This document shows, one piece after another, positions 34,345 through 43,157 of a stretch of DNA of 45,492 nt (position 1 is its first letter; each line of letters begins with the position of its first letter). A program made the translations under genes and the position numbers. The notes under the pieces are model-generated. The model saw nothing but the letters and a program-made list of their open reading frames with translations. It did not search any database and was not told the origin of the DNA. This DNA is from Candidatus Latescibacterota bacterium (lineage in GTDB: Bacteria > Latescibacterota > Latescibacteria > Latescibacterales > Latescibacteraceae), in assembly GCA_016927495.1 (NCBI GenBank), contig JAFGMP010000166.1:1-45492 (forward strand), given 5' to 3'.

Positions 34345-35331
34345 CTACACCGAAAACACGCCCGGTTGCGCCCAGTTTGCCAGCCATTTATAATACGGTT
34401 TTTTATCCAGATACGCCCATTTATTGCCCATAGCGAGCATATCGATTTCTTCGAGCACTTCTTTTTCAAGTTCGGTCAGTACAGGCTGGTAAATACCCTG
34501 GAGGTTTTCGCTGATTTCCCCGATGCTGTTCATGGCCGGAAGACTGGTATGGATAGCGCCGGTTGACAGCGCATACCGTATGGCCGCTGCGGGGACGCTG
34601 ATGCCTCTGTCTTTCTGTCCGCCGACATAACCGTTTTCTTTTATGAAGTCGACCAGCATTTCGTTGCAGAACGGTTTCATGCCTATAAGACCGTAATTAT
34701 GCTTTTTCGCAAGCCGCATGAAGGCTGAATAGGAATTCTGTTTGTCGTTCGGTGTGGCTTTATTGTGAACGAAATTATACGGGAACATGAGATAATCGAG
34801 ATTGTCGCCGTACTGGTTGATGGCTTTGACAAATTCCTCCTCCCAGTGGTGAGCGATACCGACTGCCCGTACTTTCCCTTTTTCACGCATTTTAATGAGA
34901 CCGTCGAGTTTTGCGGGTTCGTACATGGCGCGGAACAGGTCGATGGAATCCCGTCCGAACAGTTTCAGGGCATCGTCGACATATTGTTCTACCTCGGTCG
35001 AACCCATATAGAGCGAAATCAGTGTCTCAGGATGATTTGCCAGACTTTTCGACATCGGTTCAAACTGTTTGTAGGTGTGCTCATAGATGTCGAACAGATT
35101 GATTCCCTTTTCGATACCGAACTGTATCTGACGGTCACGTCCCACAGGATCGGCCATATTTTCTTTACTCAGGTGCGAGCCGAAACTGAGCTTCGAGACC
35201 TTCATGCCGGTTTTCCCAAGGATCGAGTATGTCATAGTTTCTGAGGTTGGTTGTGTGCTGTTTTCCGAACAGCCCGCTGAAACTGCCGCTGTCGACAATA
35301 CTGCGGTTTTTACAAATTCACGTCGTTTCAT
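34345..35331 (-). CDS. Exported aldo/keto-reductase-like protein with altered catalytic residues
   Basis: The 328-residue protein has a twin-arginine leader with a lipobox-like end (MKRREFVKTAVLSTAAVSAGC), so it may be a Tat lipoprotein. The body is the aldo/keto reductase barrel: YSILGKTGMKVSKLSFG, GINLFDIYEHTY, IDLFRAMYEP, GKVRAVGIAHH, GLIGMKPF. Against the usual AKR tetrad, the Asp is kept in FDIY. The Tyr is shifted, the Lys position of the TK motif reads LYMG, and the His of DLxxLH is Met. Classic NADPH-dependent reduction is therefore doubtful; AKR-like proteins with Tat leaders are frequent in bacteria that carry many sulfatases. AGGGGAAC supports the start. It converges with the GH2 gene across a repeat. 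Confidence 0.85.
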   Translation of the reverse strand: MKRREFVKTAVLSTAAVSAGCSENSTQPTSETMTYSILGKTGMKVSKLSFGSHLSKENMADPVGRDRQIQFGIEKGINLFDIYEHTYKQFEPMSKSLANHPETLISLYMGSTEVEQYVDDALKLFGRDSIDLFRAMYEPAKLDGLIKMREKGKVRAVGIAHHWEEEFVKAINQYGDNLDYLMFPYNFVHNKATPNDKQNSYSAFMRLAKKHNYGLIGMKPFCNEMLVDFIKENGYVGGQKDRGISVPAAAIRYALSTGAIHTSLPAMNSIGEISENLQGIYQPVLTELEKEVLEEIDMLAMGNKWAYLDKKPYYKWLANWAQPGVFSV

Positions 35332-35438
35332 GTATAGTTCCCCTGATATATTTTCCGGAAAAAAATGCTATTATCATACATAATATATAACAAAATAACT
35401 ACAGATAAGAACGATTATCAATATTTTTTTCATTTTCA

Positions 35439-35469
35439 TTGACATATGCGGACGAGATAAATTTATTAT
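35439..35469 (+). promoter_or_regulatory. Promoter candidate for the GH172 gene
   Basis: TTGACA (35439-35444) matches the -35 consensus. The -10 could be TTTATT after 17 bases or TATTAT (35464-35469) after 19 bases. It lies about 70-100 bases before the start at 35539, in the gap between divergent genes. Confidence 0.35.
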
Positions 35470-35538
35470 GTGTTAATATGGTAAGGAAACATTATTTGTA
35501 ATTTGACTTCCAAATCAAACAACATGGAGAATCCTGAG

Positions 35539-36678
35539 ATGAAAAAAATGTGTGGTTTGCCGTTTCTGTTAATTGTAATGATTATAGCCGTATCATGCCA
35601 GCCGGCAACAGAATCGACACAAAGGAATCAGTCTGCAATGGACCTTGTCAACAAACCTTATGAATTGGACACCGGTCTTGTATCGCGTTCGATTTCGTTT
35701 GAGAGTCCTACCGGAGCGCCGGGCGCAGGTGGGCAGTCGGCAAGCCACCTCGGAGTTGGCCGTAAAGGTTCACCAATGCGCATGGTGAAATCCGATTCCA
35801 TGTTTGTGCTTTGCGACATCGAGGGACCGGGAACTATCCGTCACATCTGGATGACCACGAGTCGTGACCCTGGAAATCTCAGGAGTCTGGTGATCCGTGT
35901 TTACTGGGATGGACAGAAACACCCGAGTATCGAGTGCCCTGTGGGTGACTTCATGGGATTCGCACATGGTAAAGTGATGCCTTATTACACCGCTGTCCAC
36001 TCCTGTGGGCAGAACGCCGGGATGAATATCTGGCTCCCGATGCCGTTCACCCAACGAGCATACATAACATTGTCCAATGAGGGCAGTCAGGAAACGCCCC
36101 TGTTTTACCAGATCGATTATACAATCAACGATACATTGCCCGCAGATGTCGGCAGGCTTCACTGCTTGTTCAGACGTGAAAATCCGACTATGATGAAAAA
36201 GGATTTTACAATTTTACCCAAACGTACCGGAAAAGGCCGTTTTATCGGCACCGTTCTCGGTATACGGTACGAGGATAAAAACTGGTGGGGTGAAGGTGAA
36301 ACCAAAATTTTCATGGATGGCGATACCGAATTTCCTACAATCTGCGGTACCGGCAGCGAGGATTATGTCTGTCTGTCCTATGGAATGCAGCAAACTCCGT
36401 TCCTGTACAACGGGTGCAGCTTTAACGATCATGAGAAAGGATTTGTTTCGATGTACCGATGGCATCTTCCCGATCCGATTTACTGGAAAAAGGAATGCCG
36501 CATAACCATACAACAAATCGGCTGGAGTAATGAGGTGAAAGCGGAAAAGGGCAGCGGTCTCTACGAGCGCAGCGATGACTGGTCGGCAGCCACGTTCTGG
36601 TATGAGCCGGTACCGAGCGAGGTGCTTCCCGCTATGCCGGATGTCGCTGCAAGGAATGCGAATATTTGGAAGGACTGA
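35539..36678 (+). CDS. DUF2961/GH172-family lipoprotein
   Basis: The frame opens at 35503, but Met13 has GGAG nine bases upstream and begins a lipoprotein-like leader (MKKMCGLPFLL, AVSC, Cys20), giving 379 residues. The body carries the DUF2961 signature: SSHLGVGRKG-like N-terminus (SASHLGVGRKGSP), IEGPGTIRHIWM, CPVGDFMGFAHG, NWWGEGETKIFMDGD and ICGTGSEDY. DUF2961 proteins are now classed as GH172, which includes difructose-anhydride-forming and alpha-D-arabinofuranan- or fructofuranoside-active enzymes. The likely catalytic acids are Glu252 or Glu254 (GEGE) and Glu274 (GTGSED). It probably acts at the outer membrane or periplasm with the other glycan enzymes. The 36-base gap to the cNMP-binding gene suggests an operon. 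Confidence 0.88.
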   Translation: MKKMCGLPFLLIVMIIAVSCQPATESTQRNQSAMDLVNKPYELDTGLVSRSISFESPTGAPGAGGQSASHLGVGRKGSPMRMVKSDSMFVLCDIEGPGTIRHIWMTTSRDPGNLRSLVIRVYWDGQKHPSIECPVGDFMGFAHGKVMPYYTAVHSCGQNAGMNIWLPMPFTQRAYITLSNEGSQETPLFYQIDYTINDTLPADVGRLHCLFRRENPTMMKKDFTILPKRTGKGRFIGTVLGIRYEDKNWWGEGETKIFMDGDTEFPTICGTGSEDYVCLSYGMQQTPFLYNGCSFNDHEKGFVSMYRWHLPDPIYWKKECRITIQQIGWSNEVKAEKGSGLYERSDDWSAATFWYEPVPSEVLPAMPDVAARNANIWKD

Positions 36679-36714
36679 ATAGCTTATTTAGAATAACTAT
36701 GGAGGATACTGTAC

Positions 36715-37254
36715 ATGTCCGATTTGGACAATGAAAACGCCGGTGATAAAAACCACCCGGGGAAAAATATAGACGCACAGGTTGATAAACATTATAAGAA
36801 TTTAATGGCAGCGTTGAAAAAGATACCTATGTTTCATGGACTGACTATGGATCAGTACAGAACTATTCTGGCGATCAGTATTTACAGAAAGTACGATGAA
36901 GACACGATCCTCTTTTCTGCCGGTGATGAATCAGAGTATGTATTTATCCTTATCCAGGGTGGATTGAAAGTTGTCTTATCGGACGGTAAAGCGATAACAA
37001 GAATTGATCCACCGGGTATTGTGGGTGAAATGGGTGTTTTTACCGGACAGAATCGTTCGGCAACGATAATTACAACATGTGACAGTATCGTACTGGTGAT
37101 TTCGAGAATAAGAATTATGGGTATTTTTAAGAATGATGAATCTTTCGGGATTAAAATCCTTATGAATATCATAAAAGATATATCCGATAAAATCCGCAGA
37201 GACAACAGAATGATCGAATTTTTGTATCATGGTGAAAAAATCAGCGCGGAATAA
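36715..37254 (+). CDS. Stand-alone cyclic-nucleotide-binding-domain protein
   Basis: The 179-residue protein is a single cNMP-binding domain (about residues 35-145) with a helical C-terminal tail and no DNA-binding domain. The fold is marked by MFHGLTMDQY, EYVFILIQGGLKV and the phosphate-binding cassette IVGEMGVFTGQNRSATI. In that cassette the ribose-contacting Glu and phosphate-contacting Arg are present, so real nucleotide binding is plausible. It lacks the helix-turn-helix of Crp, so it cannot act as Crp does; it may act through a partner protein. TGGAGG supports the start. A cAMP-forming CHASE2 cyclase is encoded at 7831-9990. Confidence 0.9.
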   Translation: MSDLDNENAGDKNHPGKNIDAQVDKHYKNLMAALKKIPMFHGLTMDQYRTILAISIYRKYDEDTILFSAGDESEYVFILIQGGLKVVLSDGKAITRIDPPGIVGEMGVFTGQNRSATIITTCDSIVLVISRIRIMGIFKNDESFGIKILMNIIKDISDKIRRDNRMIEFLYHGEKISAE

Positions 37255-37278
37255 ATGTATAATATAGAGGTGATCAGC

Positions 37279-37335
37279 ATGGCACGGAATTTCTTGCAGA
37301 AGCTTATTGTAATGGTAGTGTGGAATCATTCCTGA
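37279..37335 (+). CDS. Possible 18-codon micro-ORF
   Basis: ATG at 37279 follows a strong ribosome-binding site (AGAGGTGATC) and encodes MARNFLQKLIVMVVWNHS. It is amphipathic to hydrophobic in the middle, as small membrane peptides can be. It lies between the cNMP-binding gene and the parvulin gene. With only 18 codons it could easily be chance; only the ribosome-binding site argues for it. Confidence 0.25.
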   Translation: MARNFLQKLIVMVVWNHS

Positions 37336-37455
37336 AAGGTTTTTTCCCGGAAGAACCGTAATACGGCAGTGCTTTATATAATTGCCATTTTTTTGATGAT
37401 ATATTATAGTATATCTTCAAGTAACGCCAACTCTTACTGTAAGGAACATTTATTA

Positions 37456-38241
37456 GTGAAAAAATCAGTCGTATATCACAGACTATTCATGTTTTTCGTA
37501 TGTACTTTTTTGATGCTGTCCTTTAATGATTGCAGTTCCGATAACTCCATTAATAAACCGGTTCAGTATCGTCTCAGACAAATCATGATGGAGCCTGAAA
37601 TTTCACCTGAGCATGATGCTGAAGTAAAAAAACAGGCCGAAGCCATATTAAAACGGGCATCTGCCGGCGATGATTTTACCCGGTTGGCTAAACTTTTTTC
37701 ACAGGAACCCGGTGCATCCAAAACAGGTGGCGATCTGGGTTATTTTACCCATAACCAGATGGTAAAACCGTTTTCAGACGCGGTATTTTCCATGAAACCG
37801 GGAGAAATTCGCGGCCTGGTTAAAACCCAATACGGATACCATATAATCAAACTTCATGAGATACAGGGCGATAAACGTCATGCCCAGCATATATTGTATA
37901 TGCTTGCACCGGGTAAAGAGGACAGTCTGGCTACCTTGAAAGCGCTCGGTTTCGCACGTGACAAAATCATGTCCGGTGAAAAATTCGAGATGGTATTTTC
38001 AAAATATAATACAATCGAAACATTAAAGCAGACTGATGGTTATATGGTATGGCAGAAACCTGACGACATGCTTGAATCATTTGCCATGGTGATACAGGGA
38101 TTGTGCGTCGGCGATGTCAGTGAGCCGTTTATTTCGATTATCGGATTTCATATAGTTAAGGTCGACAGCATAAATTATGATCCTGATAAACTATTGACCG
38201 GATTTCCGGCATATATTGAAAAAAGACTGAATAATCAATGA
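37456..38241 (+). CDS. Exported parvulin-type peptidyl-prolyl isomerase
   Basis: The frame opens at 37369, but the GTG at 37456 follows AAGGAAC and begins a leader (VKKSVVYHRLF, hydrophobic stretch, then NDCSSD), giving 261 residues; the cysteine may or may not be a lipidation site. The first module (about 40-137) is a clear PpiC/parvulin rotamase: RLRQIMMEP, GDDFTRLAKLFSQEPG, GGDLGYFTHNQM and FSMKPGEIRGLVKTQYGYHIIKL. A second, more degraded module follows (AQHILYMLA, GDVSEPFISIIGFHIVKV). Family members such as SurA and PrsA assist folding of exported proteins. With many secreted enzymes in the window this is consistent, but no specific client is indicated. Confidence 0.88.
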   Translation: MKKSVVYHRLFMFFVCTFLMLSFNDCSSDNSINKPVQYRLRQIMMEPEISPEHDAEVKKQAEAILKRASAGDDFTRLAKLFSQEPGASKTGGDLGYFTHNQMVKPFSDAVFSMKPGEIRGLVKTQYGYHIIKLHEIQGDKRHAQHILYMLAPGKEDSLATLKALGFARDKIMSGEKFEMVFSKYNTIETLKQTDGYMVWQKPDDMLESFAMVIQGLCVGDVSEPFISIIGFHIVKVDSINYDPDKLLTGFPAYIEKRLNNQ

Positions 38242-38371
38242 TATTATGATACATGGTGTAAATCATTAAATGGTATGGTATAAAGGGACAAGGTATAAAA
38301 TTTCAATATATTTTCGCATTACTCAACTAACTTTCGGGCTGGAACTTCGAACATAAAATAGAGGGGATTTT

Positions 38372-39730
38372 ATGGAACTCATTCACACATTCCTTACAAA
38401 AATATCTGATATACTTTGGGGAATACCGCTTATGGTTGCCCTCATCGGAACAGGACTTTATTTAACCGCTAAACTCGGTTTTGTCCAGTTCCGGTATATG
38501 CCCAAAGCGTTGCGTATGATATTCCTACCGCCTCACGATGATAAAAGTACCGGCGATATTTCGCATTTTCAGGCGCTTATGACAGCCCTTGCCGCGACAG
38601 TCGGAACCGGTAATATCGCCGGAGTGGGGACAGCTGTTGCGATGGGAGGTCCGGGTGCACTTTTCTGGATGTGGGTAACCGGACTTGTAGGCATGGCGAC
38701 CAAATATGCGGAAGCGGTTCTTGCTATAAGGTATCGTATTGTCCAGAAAAACGGTACTGTTTCGGGCGGCCCGATGTATTACATAGAACGAGGGCTTAAA
38801 AGCAAAAATCTGGCTTTTGCATTTGCCCTCTTTACCAGTGTTGCCGCATTTGGAACCGGCAATATGATTCAATCTAATTCGGTAGCCGAAGCGGTCAACG
38901 GGGCTTTCGGAGTATCGAACTGGATTACCGGTTTTGTTATTGCCCTCCTTGCAGGTGTGGTAATCATCGGGGGGATTCAGTCTATCGGAAGAGTGACCCA
39001 GGTACTCGTTCCTTTTATGATTGTATTCTATATGCTTGCAGGAATCATAGCTGTGTTTATGAATATACATATGTTTCCTGCCGCATTAAAAGTAATATTC
39101 ATTCATGCTTTTACCGGTGAAGCAGTTTTTGGCGGTCTGGTTGGAGCCGGAATTAAAGAAGCGATGCGTTTCGGGCTTGCGAGAGGTTTACTGTCAAACG
39201 AAAGCGGACAAGGTTCATCACCGATTGCGGCAGCGGCTGCACGAACCGATCATCCGGTAACACAGGCGCTCGTTTCGATGACACAAACTTTCATCGATAC
39301 TATGGTGGTTTGTTCGATGACCGGATTCATCATCATCATGTCGCAGTCGTTGGACGGTGAGCTGACAGGTGCAAAACTTACAGCGGTAGCATTCAACTCA
39401 CTTCTCGGTTCGGAAACTACCGGCGGACTTGTAACGGCGCTTGGGCTTGCCGTTTTTGCCTATTCAACCTTACTTGGCTGGAGTTATTACGGTGAGATAG
39501 CAATGGAGTACATTTTTGGGCTGTCGGTGATAAAATATTACCGGATAATATTCGTTATTTTTATTTTTTTGGGCGCAATTATACGGCTGGAAACTGTCTG
39601 GGTATTTTCCGATGTCATGAATGCCCTTATGGCGCTGCCGAACCTTCTGGCGCTTGTATTACTGGCCGGTGAAATAAGAAAAATCCACATTGATTACTTT
39701 AAAGGGGGCAAAAAGTTATATGGTGAGTAA
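38372..39730 (+). CDS. Sodium:alanine/glycine symporter (AGCS family)
   Basis: The 452-residue protein is rich in transmembrane helices (about ten) and carries the hallmarks of the AGCS family (AlsT/DagA). These include an N-terminal LWGIPLMVALIGTGLYLT, the stretch VGTGNIAGVGTAVAMGGPG, GMATKYAEAVLAIRYR and GLARGLLSNESGQGSSPIAAAAA, and a late GWSYYGEIAMEYIFG. It should import alanine or glycine with sodium across the inner membrane. Length and motif order are normal. The ATG is preceded by AGAGGGGATTTT. It has no functional link to its neighbours that I can see and is flanked by AT-rich spacers on both sides. Confidence 0.95.
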   Translation: MELIHTFLTKISDILWGIPLMVALIGTGLYLTAKLGFVQFRYMPKALRMIFLPPHDDKSTGDISHFQALMTALAATVGTGNIAGVGTAVAMGGPGALFWMWVTGLVGMATKYAEAVLAIRYRIVQKNGTVSGGPMYYIERGLKSKNLAFAFALFTSVAAFGTGNMIQSNSVAEAVNGAFGVSNWITGFVIALLAGVVIIGGIQSIGRVTQVLVPFMIVFYMLAGIIAVFMNIHMFPAALKVIFIHAFTGEAVFGGLVGAGIKEAMRFGLARGLLSNESGQGSSPIAAAAARTDHPVTQALVSMTQTFIDTMVVCSMTGFIIIMSQSLDGELTGAKLTAVAFNSLLGSETTGGLVTALGLAVFAYSTLLGWSYYGEIAMEYIFGLSVIKYYRIIFVIFIFLGAIIRLETVWVFSDVMNALMALPNLLALVLLAGEIRKIHIDYFKGGKKLYGE

Positions 39731-39828
39731 CCTCAGGTGAAACCAGGAGCAGGATGACAAGACAAACTGGCAGGCAGCAAGGGGGCAAGCTCACATGTAA
39801 GGAAATACTAAACACCTTTAACGAGAAC

Positions 39829-42021
39829 CTATTTTGATGTAATTTCCAGAAATCGTATCTCCCATGGGCCTAATGTATCGTTTCGTTTGATGATTCCTTG
39901 TGGTACTGTCTCTTTTCTATTCTTTCCCTCAGGTTTTATCGATGTGATTATATATCCTTCAGAAGAATCCAGACCATATTTCGCCGGATCAACTGAAAAA
40001 TCGATGAGTGTTTTATTTTCAAGATAATTTACGAGAAAAATACCAAGTGCACCATCCTCCGATTTCCATACGGTACCCTGAATAACTGGCAGTGTAGCAT
40101 CCCTTGGATTACCGCCGTGATCGGGCCACTTCTCCGTTATTGTTTCAAGTTTATTTTCCGGTTCTATAATATCGACCAGCTCACCATAAGTTAGAAATTT
40201 TTTCCCGGCGATACGATACTTTCCGACAGATTTTAGATATGCGGCTTTTTTGGCATGTTCGGGCTCCATTAATTCCAATCCCATCCATCCGTTTTGCGTT
40301 CCCCATAAAAAATCACGCCCCTGTACCATAATCCATGCTCTGTCACCATATTGGAACCATGCAGGAGATGCAAAATATATGGAATATCCCGAATAGACTG
40401 CCGTCATCATGGGTATTTCACGTTCATCACGTTTGATCCAGATCAGAAACGCATCTATTCCATCCATAAACGGTTCCGCAGCACATTCTGATGTGACAAT
40501 CATATTCCTGCCGTCGCTGTGGGCGACTTTTTGAACTTTTTTCAGCATCTCACGGTAACCATCCACCCACCAACCGCCGCCTCCAACAGGATGGCCATGA
40601 GATTTATCGAAACAAAACATTACCCGTGCTGCGGCAATCTGGTCTATATATACCGCATTGACGCCTAAACTATCACCCAATTGTTCGACAACATCCGCTA
40701 CTTTATCCTGCCAGAATTCTGTGTAAGGACACATCGCTGCCATACGTCCCGATCCGCTGCCATATATTTCAAGGTAAGGTTTATTTACCTCATCTTTTAC
40801 GGTAAAAGACAGGTACTCATCATAATCATCGTTGAATGTGTCTATGATGCGTCCATTGATATATGGCATTACTACCATTCCAAGTGACACAAGGTCTTCT
40901 ACCTGGTCACGAATGTCGGGTTTCGCAGGTAAATAGTGGGGGTAATTATTGTCAAATTTGATAACATGCCAATTATACCAGTGGGCGGCTATAGGTACAT
41001 CAAAATATTTTTGAGCATCGATAAGTGGTTTATTCTTTTCAGAAATGGATCCGTCTTCCGTACCGATGTAATCACTAACGAGCATCCACAAGCCGATATC
41101 CTTCAACGCCTGAGGCATATCTTCGCGCTGTGATACTTTGCCTTTTGAAGTCCATGGGGCGGTTACTGCGAATTCACGGTACATCTTACATCCTTTCATC
41201 CATCCGCCGTGATAAATACCGACCATTACCGGAAACGGTGAATTAAAATCTGATCCGGGAATCCCCATATTTTCAGCGTATGTTTTTATGGAAAATTCAT
41301 AACCGGGAGATATGGTAAAATCTTTTTTCCATGCATGAGGATCGTGAGTTGCCATATATATTCCGCTGTCCCCGTTCAGGGCGCATAGAAACTGCATCGG
41401 CATATTCCAGCCTGTGGGATAGTTAAACGATAACCTTTGGGAACAGTTCTTATAGAGTTTTCCCCAGTTACCATCGGGCATGGCTACGTCATATTCTTTG
41501 GCATGTAAATATCCGTTAAACTTTGGGAAAGTAGTATCCCAGAGCCCCCATGTATCGCTCTTGTTATTGACCCAAATTCTCCATGATGCGATTCCGGAGT
41601 TTTCGGGTAAATCCACAGTCACCTTGACGATAATTACACTTTTCTCGCGCCACCAGTCTATGTTTTCCCACTCAAAAACCGCTCTTTTTGAACCATCCGG
41701 TAGATTGTCGATGTTATATGAAGTGCATGGTATCTGTGTGCTTGACAGACTCTGTTTCTGAGTGCCGTGGGCAAATGTGAGTTCCCAGAGTTCATGTTTT
41801 GTTGTGACAGGTTGTATGTGATTCGTACCTGTTTGAACATCGGTTATTGCAGATAGTCCCATGTTAATCGGCTCGAATTCAAACCGTACAAGAGAATTTT
41901 CCATTACAATATGTGGTTCTGACTCCTGAGATTGAACAGCAACTGGTCCGGTTACACATAAAAGCATAATAATGACGGCGTAAGCATGGGCTAAGATTCG
42001 AAAAACATTTTGAATAAACAT
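39829..42021 (-). CDS. Exported DUF6259-like protein, putative glycoside hydrolase
   Basis: The 730-residue protein has a signal peptide (hydrophobic about 12-28, cut near VQSQES). An N-terminal beta-sandwich of about 250 residues is followed by an apparent TIM barrel. In the barrel, HWYNWHVIKFDNNYP, VMPYINGRI, GVNAVYIDQIAA and GRNMIVTSECAAEPFMDG resemble the strand ends of alpha-galactosidase/GH36-like or GH101-like hydrolases. The Asp in YIDQ and the Glu in TSECA are possible catalytic acids. A small C-terminal beta domain completes it. I associate this architecture with the DUF6259 family; the match is from memory. AGGAGA before the ATG supports the start. It is transcribed opposite to the symporter and converges with it. 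Export fits glycan use. Confidence 0.7.
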   Translation of the reverse strand: MFIQNVFRILAHAYAVIIMLLCVTGPVAVQSQESEPHIVMENSLVRFEFEPINMGLSAITDVQTGTNHIQPVTTKHELWELTFAHGTQKQSLSSTQIPCTSYNIDNLPDGSKRAVFEWENIDWWREKSVIIVKVTVDLPENSGIASWRIWVNNKSDTWGLWDTTFPKFNGYLHAKEYDVAMPDGNWGKLYKNCSQRLSFNYPTGWNMPMQFLCALNGDSGIYMATHDPHAWKKDFTISPGYEFSIKTYAENMGIPGSDFNSPFPVMVGIYHGGWMKGCKMYREFAVTAPWTSKGKVSQREDMPQALKDIGLWMLVSDYIGTEDGSISEKNKPLIDAQKYFDVPIAAHWYNWHVIKFDNNYPHYLPAKPDIRDQVEDLVSLGMVVMPYINGRIIDTFNDDYDEYLSFTVKDEVNKPYLEIYGSGSGRMAAMCPYTEFWQDKVADVVEQLGDSLGVNAVYIDQIAAARVMFCFDKSHGHPVGGGGWWVDGYREMLKKVQKVAHSDGRNMIVTSECAAEPFMDGIDAFLIWIKRDEREIPMMTAVYSGYSIYFASPAWFQYGDRAWIMVQGRDFLWGTQNGWMGLELMEPEHAKKAAYLKSVGKYRIAGKKFLTYGELVDIIEPENKLETITEKWPDHGGNPRDATLPVIQGTVWKSEDGALGIFLVNYLENKTLIDFSVDPAKYGLDSSEGYIITSIKPEGKNRKETVPQGIIKRNDTLGPWEIRFLEITSK

Positions 42022-42331
42022 ATTTTTTTTCTCCTGTAAGTTATAACGGATTATTCATGTATTTTTAATAAAATATCAGATTATATACTATTATGTTTTG
42101 TGGTTCGGTGCAAGTTTTTTAGTGTATTTCATTTTTAAAAAACACTATCTTTTTGTATTTATTTAGCAAAAAAATACATGAAATTGAGATATTCAGGTGC
42201 TTATTGTATTAAAAACCGATATTACTGTTTTTACAATTTTGATTTTTATTTATATTATTCACAGACTTATTAGTTAAAATATGGCATGATCTCATGAAAC
42301 CGTTTACCGGTTAACATGGTTTAAGTATATT
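42022..42331. other. AT-rich divergent intergenic region
   Basis: The DUF6259-like gene and the UVR-motif gene diverge from here, so both promoters should lie inside. The sequence is very AT-rich, with many TATTAT- and TTTAAAA-like runs, and I cannot single out a promoter pair. No gene, repeat or RNA structure is evident apart from a short AACCG/CGGTT inverted repeat near 42299-42313. Confidence 0.5.
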
Positions 42332-43084
42332 ATGAACGTGGATATTGGAGATATTCTTACAAGCTGGCCGTACGATCCGGATGATGACCTCATTGTACGA
42401 ATTGTCGATACACCAAATGGCCCAAAACTACAGATGCGTATCGATATGGGGCTTATCCAGATGGAAATCGACCATCATCCCGCAGGTGAAAGTCCCGGAG
42501 GTTTCGAATCTTGGCTCGAGTATTATGAGAATGAACAGATTCAGTATGATTCCGGAAAAGTAGATGATTATTTTTCACTTTCAGGTGATGACTGCAAATT
42601 ACTGCGCCGCGAAGGAGTACAGTATTATTACAGGTATCTGAGTCTCATGAAAATTGAAGATTATGAACGTGTGGTACGTGACACTGACCGTAACATCAGA
42701 TTGTTTGGTTTTGTGAAAAAATATGCCTCCAGTGAAATGGATCGGTGGGCTCTCGACCAATTCAGACCATATGTCATTATGATAAATACCCGCGCAAGGG
42801 TTTCTATCACATTAAAGAATAATCCATCAACAGGTATTGAGAAAGCAATCGAGTTGTTTGACAGAGGTATAGGTGAAATCATATCGTTCTATAAAGAATA
42901 TGGCATCAGTGCTGAAATTGATTCTTCCGTTGAACTCTCCGTACTGAAAGCTCTGAAAAATGAATTTCTCAGAAAAAGTCCTCCTACTCTTGAGGAAGAG
43001 TTAAGAAGAGCAATCAGCGAAGAACGGTTCGAAGACGCTGTGTTGTTGCGGGACAGGCTGCGGGATAAACATAAAGAAAATTAG
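42332..43084 (+). CDS. UVR-motif protein, unknown function
   Basis: The 250-residue protein ends in a UVR motif (PPTLEEELRRAISEERFEDA, then VLLRDRLRDK), the helical hairpin found in UvrB, UvrC, McsA and some ClpC partners, where it mediates protein-protein contact. The first part (residues 1-60) is a small beta domain (ILTSWPYDPDDDLIVRIVD, GPKLQMRIDMGLIQMEID). The middle is helical (YYRYLSLMKIEDYERVVRDT). There is no nuclease or zinc-binding motif, so it is neither UvrC nor McsA. The start has no strong ribosome-binding site. The middle is not recognised. It may be an adaptor protein; that is a guess from the motif alone. Confidence 0.82.
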   Translation: MNVDIGDILTSWPYDPDDDLIVRIVDTPNGPKLQMRIDMGLIQMEIDHHPAGESPGGFESWLEYYENEQIQYDSGKVDDYFSLSGDDCKLLRREGVQYYYRYLSLMKIEDYERVVRDTDRNIRLFGFVKKYASSEMDRWALDQFRPYVIMINTRARVSITLKNNPSTGIEKAIELFDRGIGEIISFYKEYGISAEIDSSVELSVLKALKNEFLRKSPPTLEEELRRAISEERFEDAVLLRDRLRDKHKEN

Positions 43085-43157
43085 CGTGATTCCGACATAA
43101 AAACAAGTCATATTCGGGTTTATATTTTTTCACATGCTGTTATTATTGGAGAACAAA

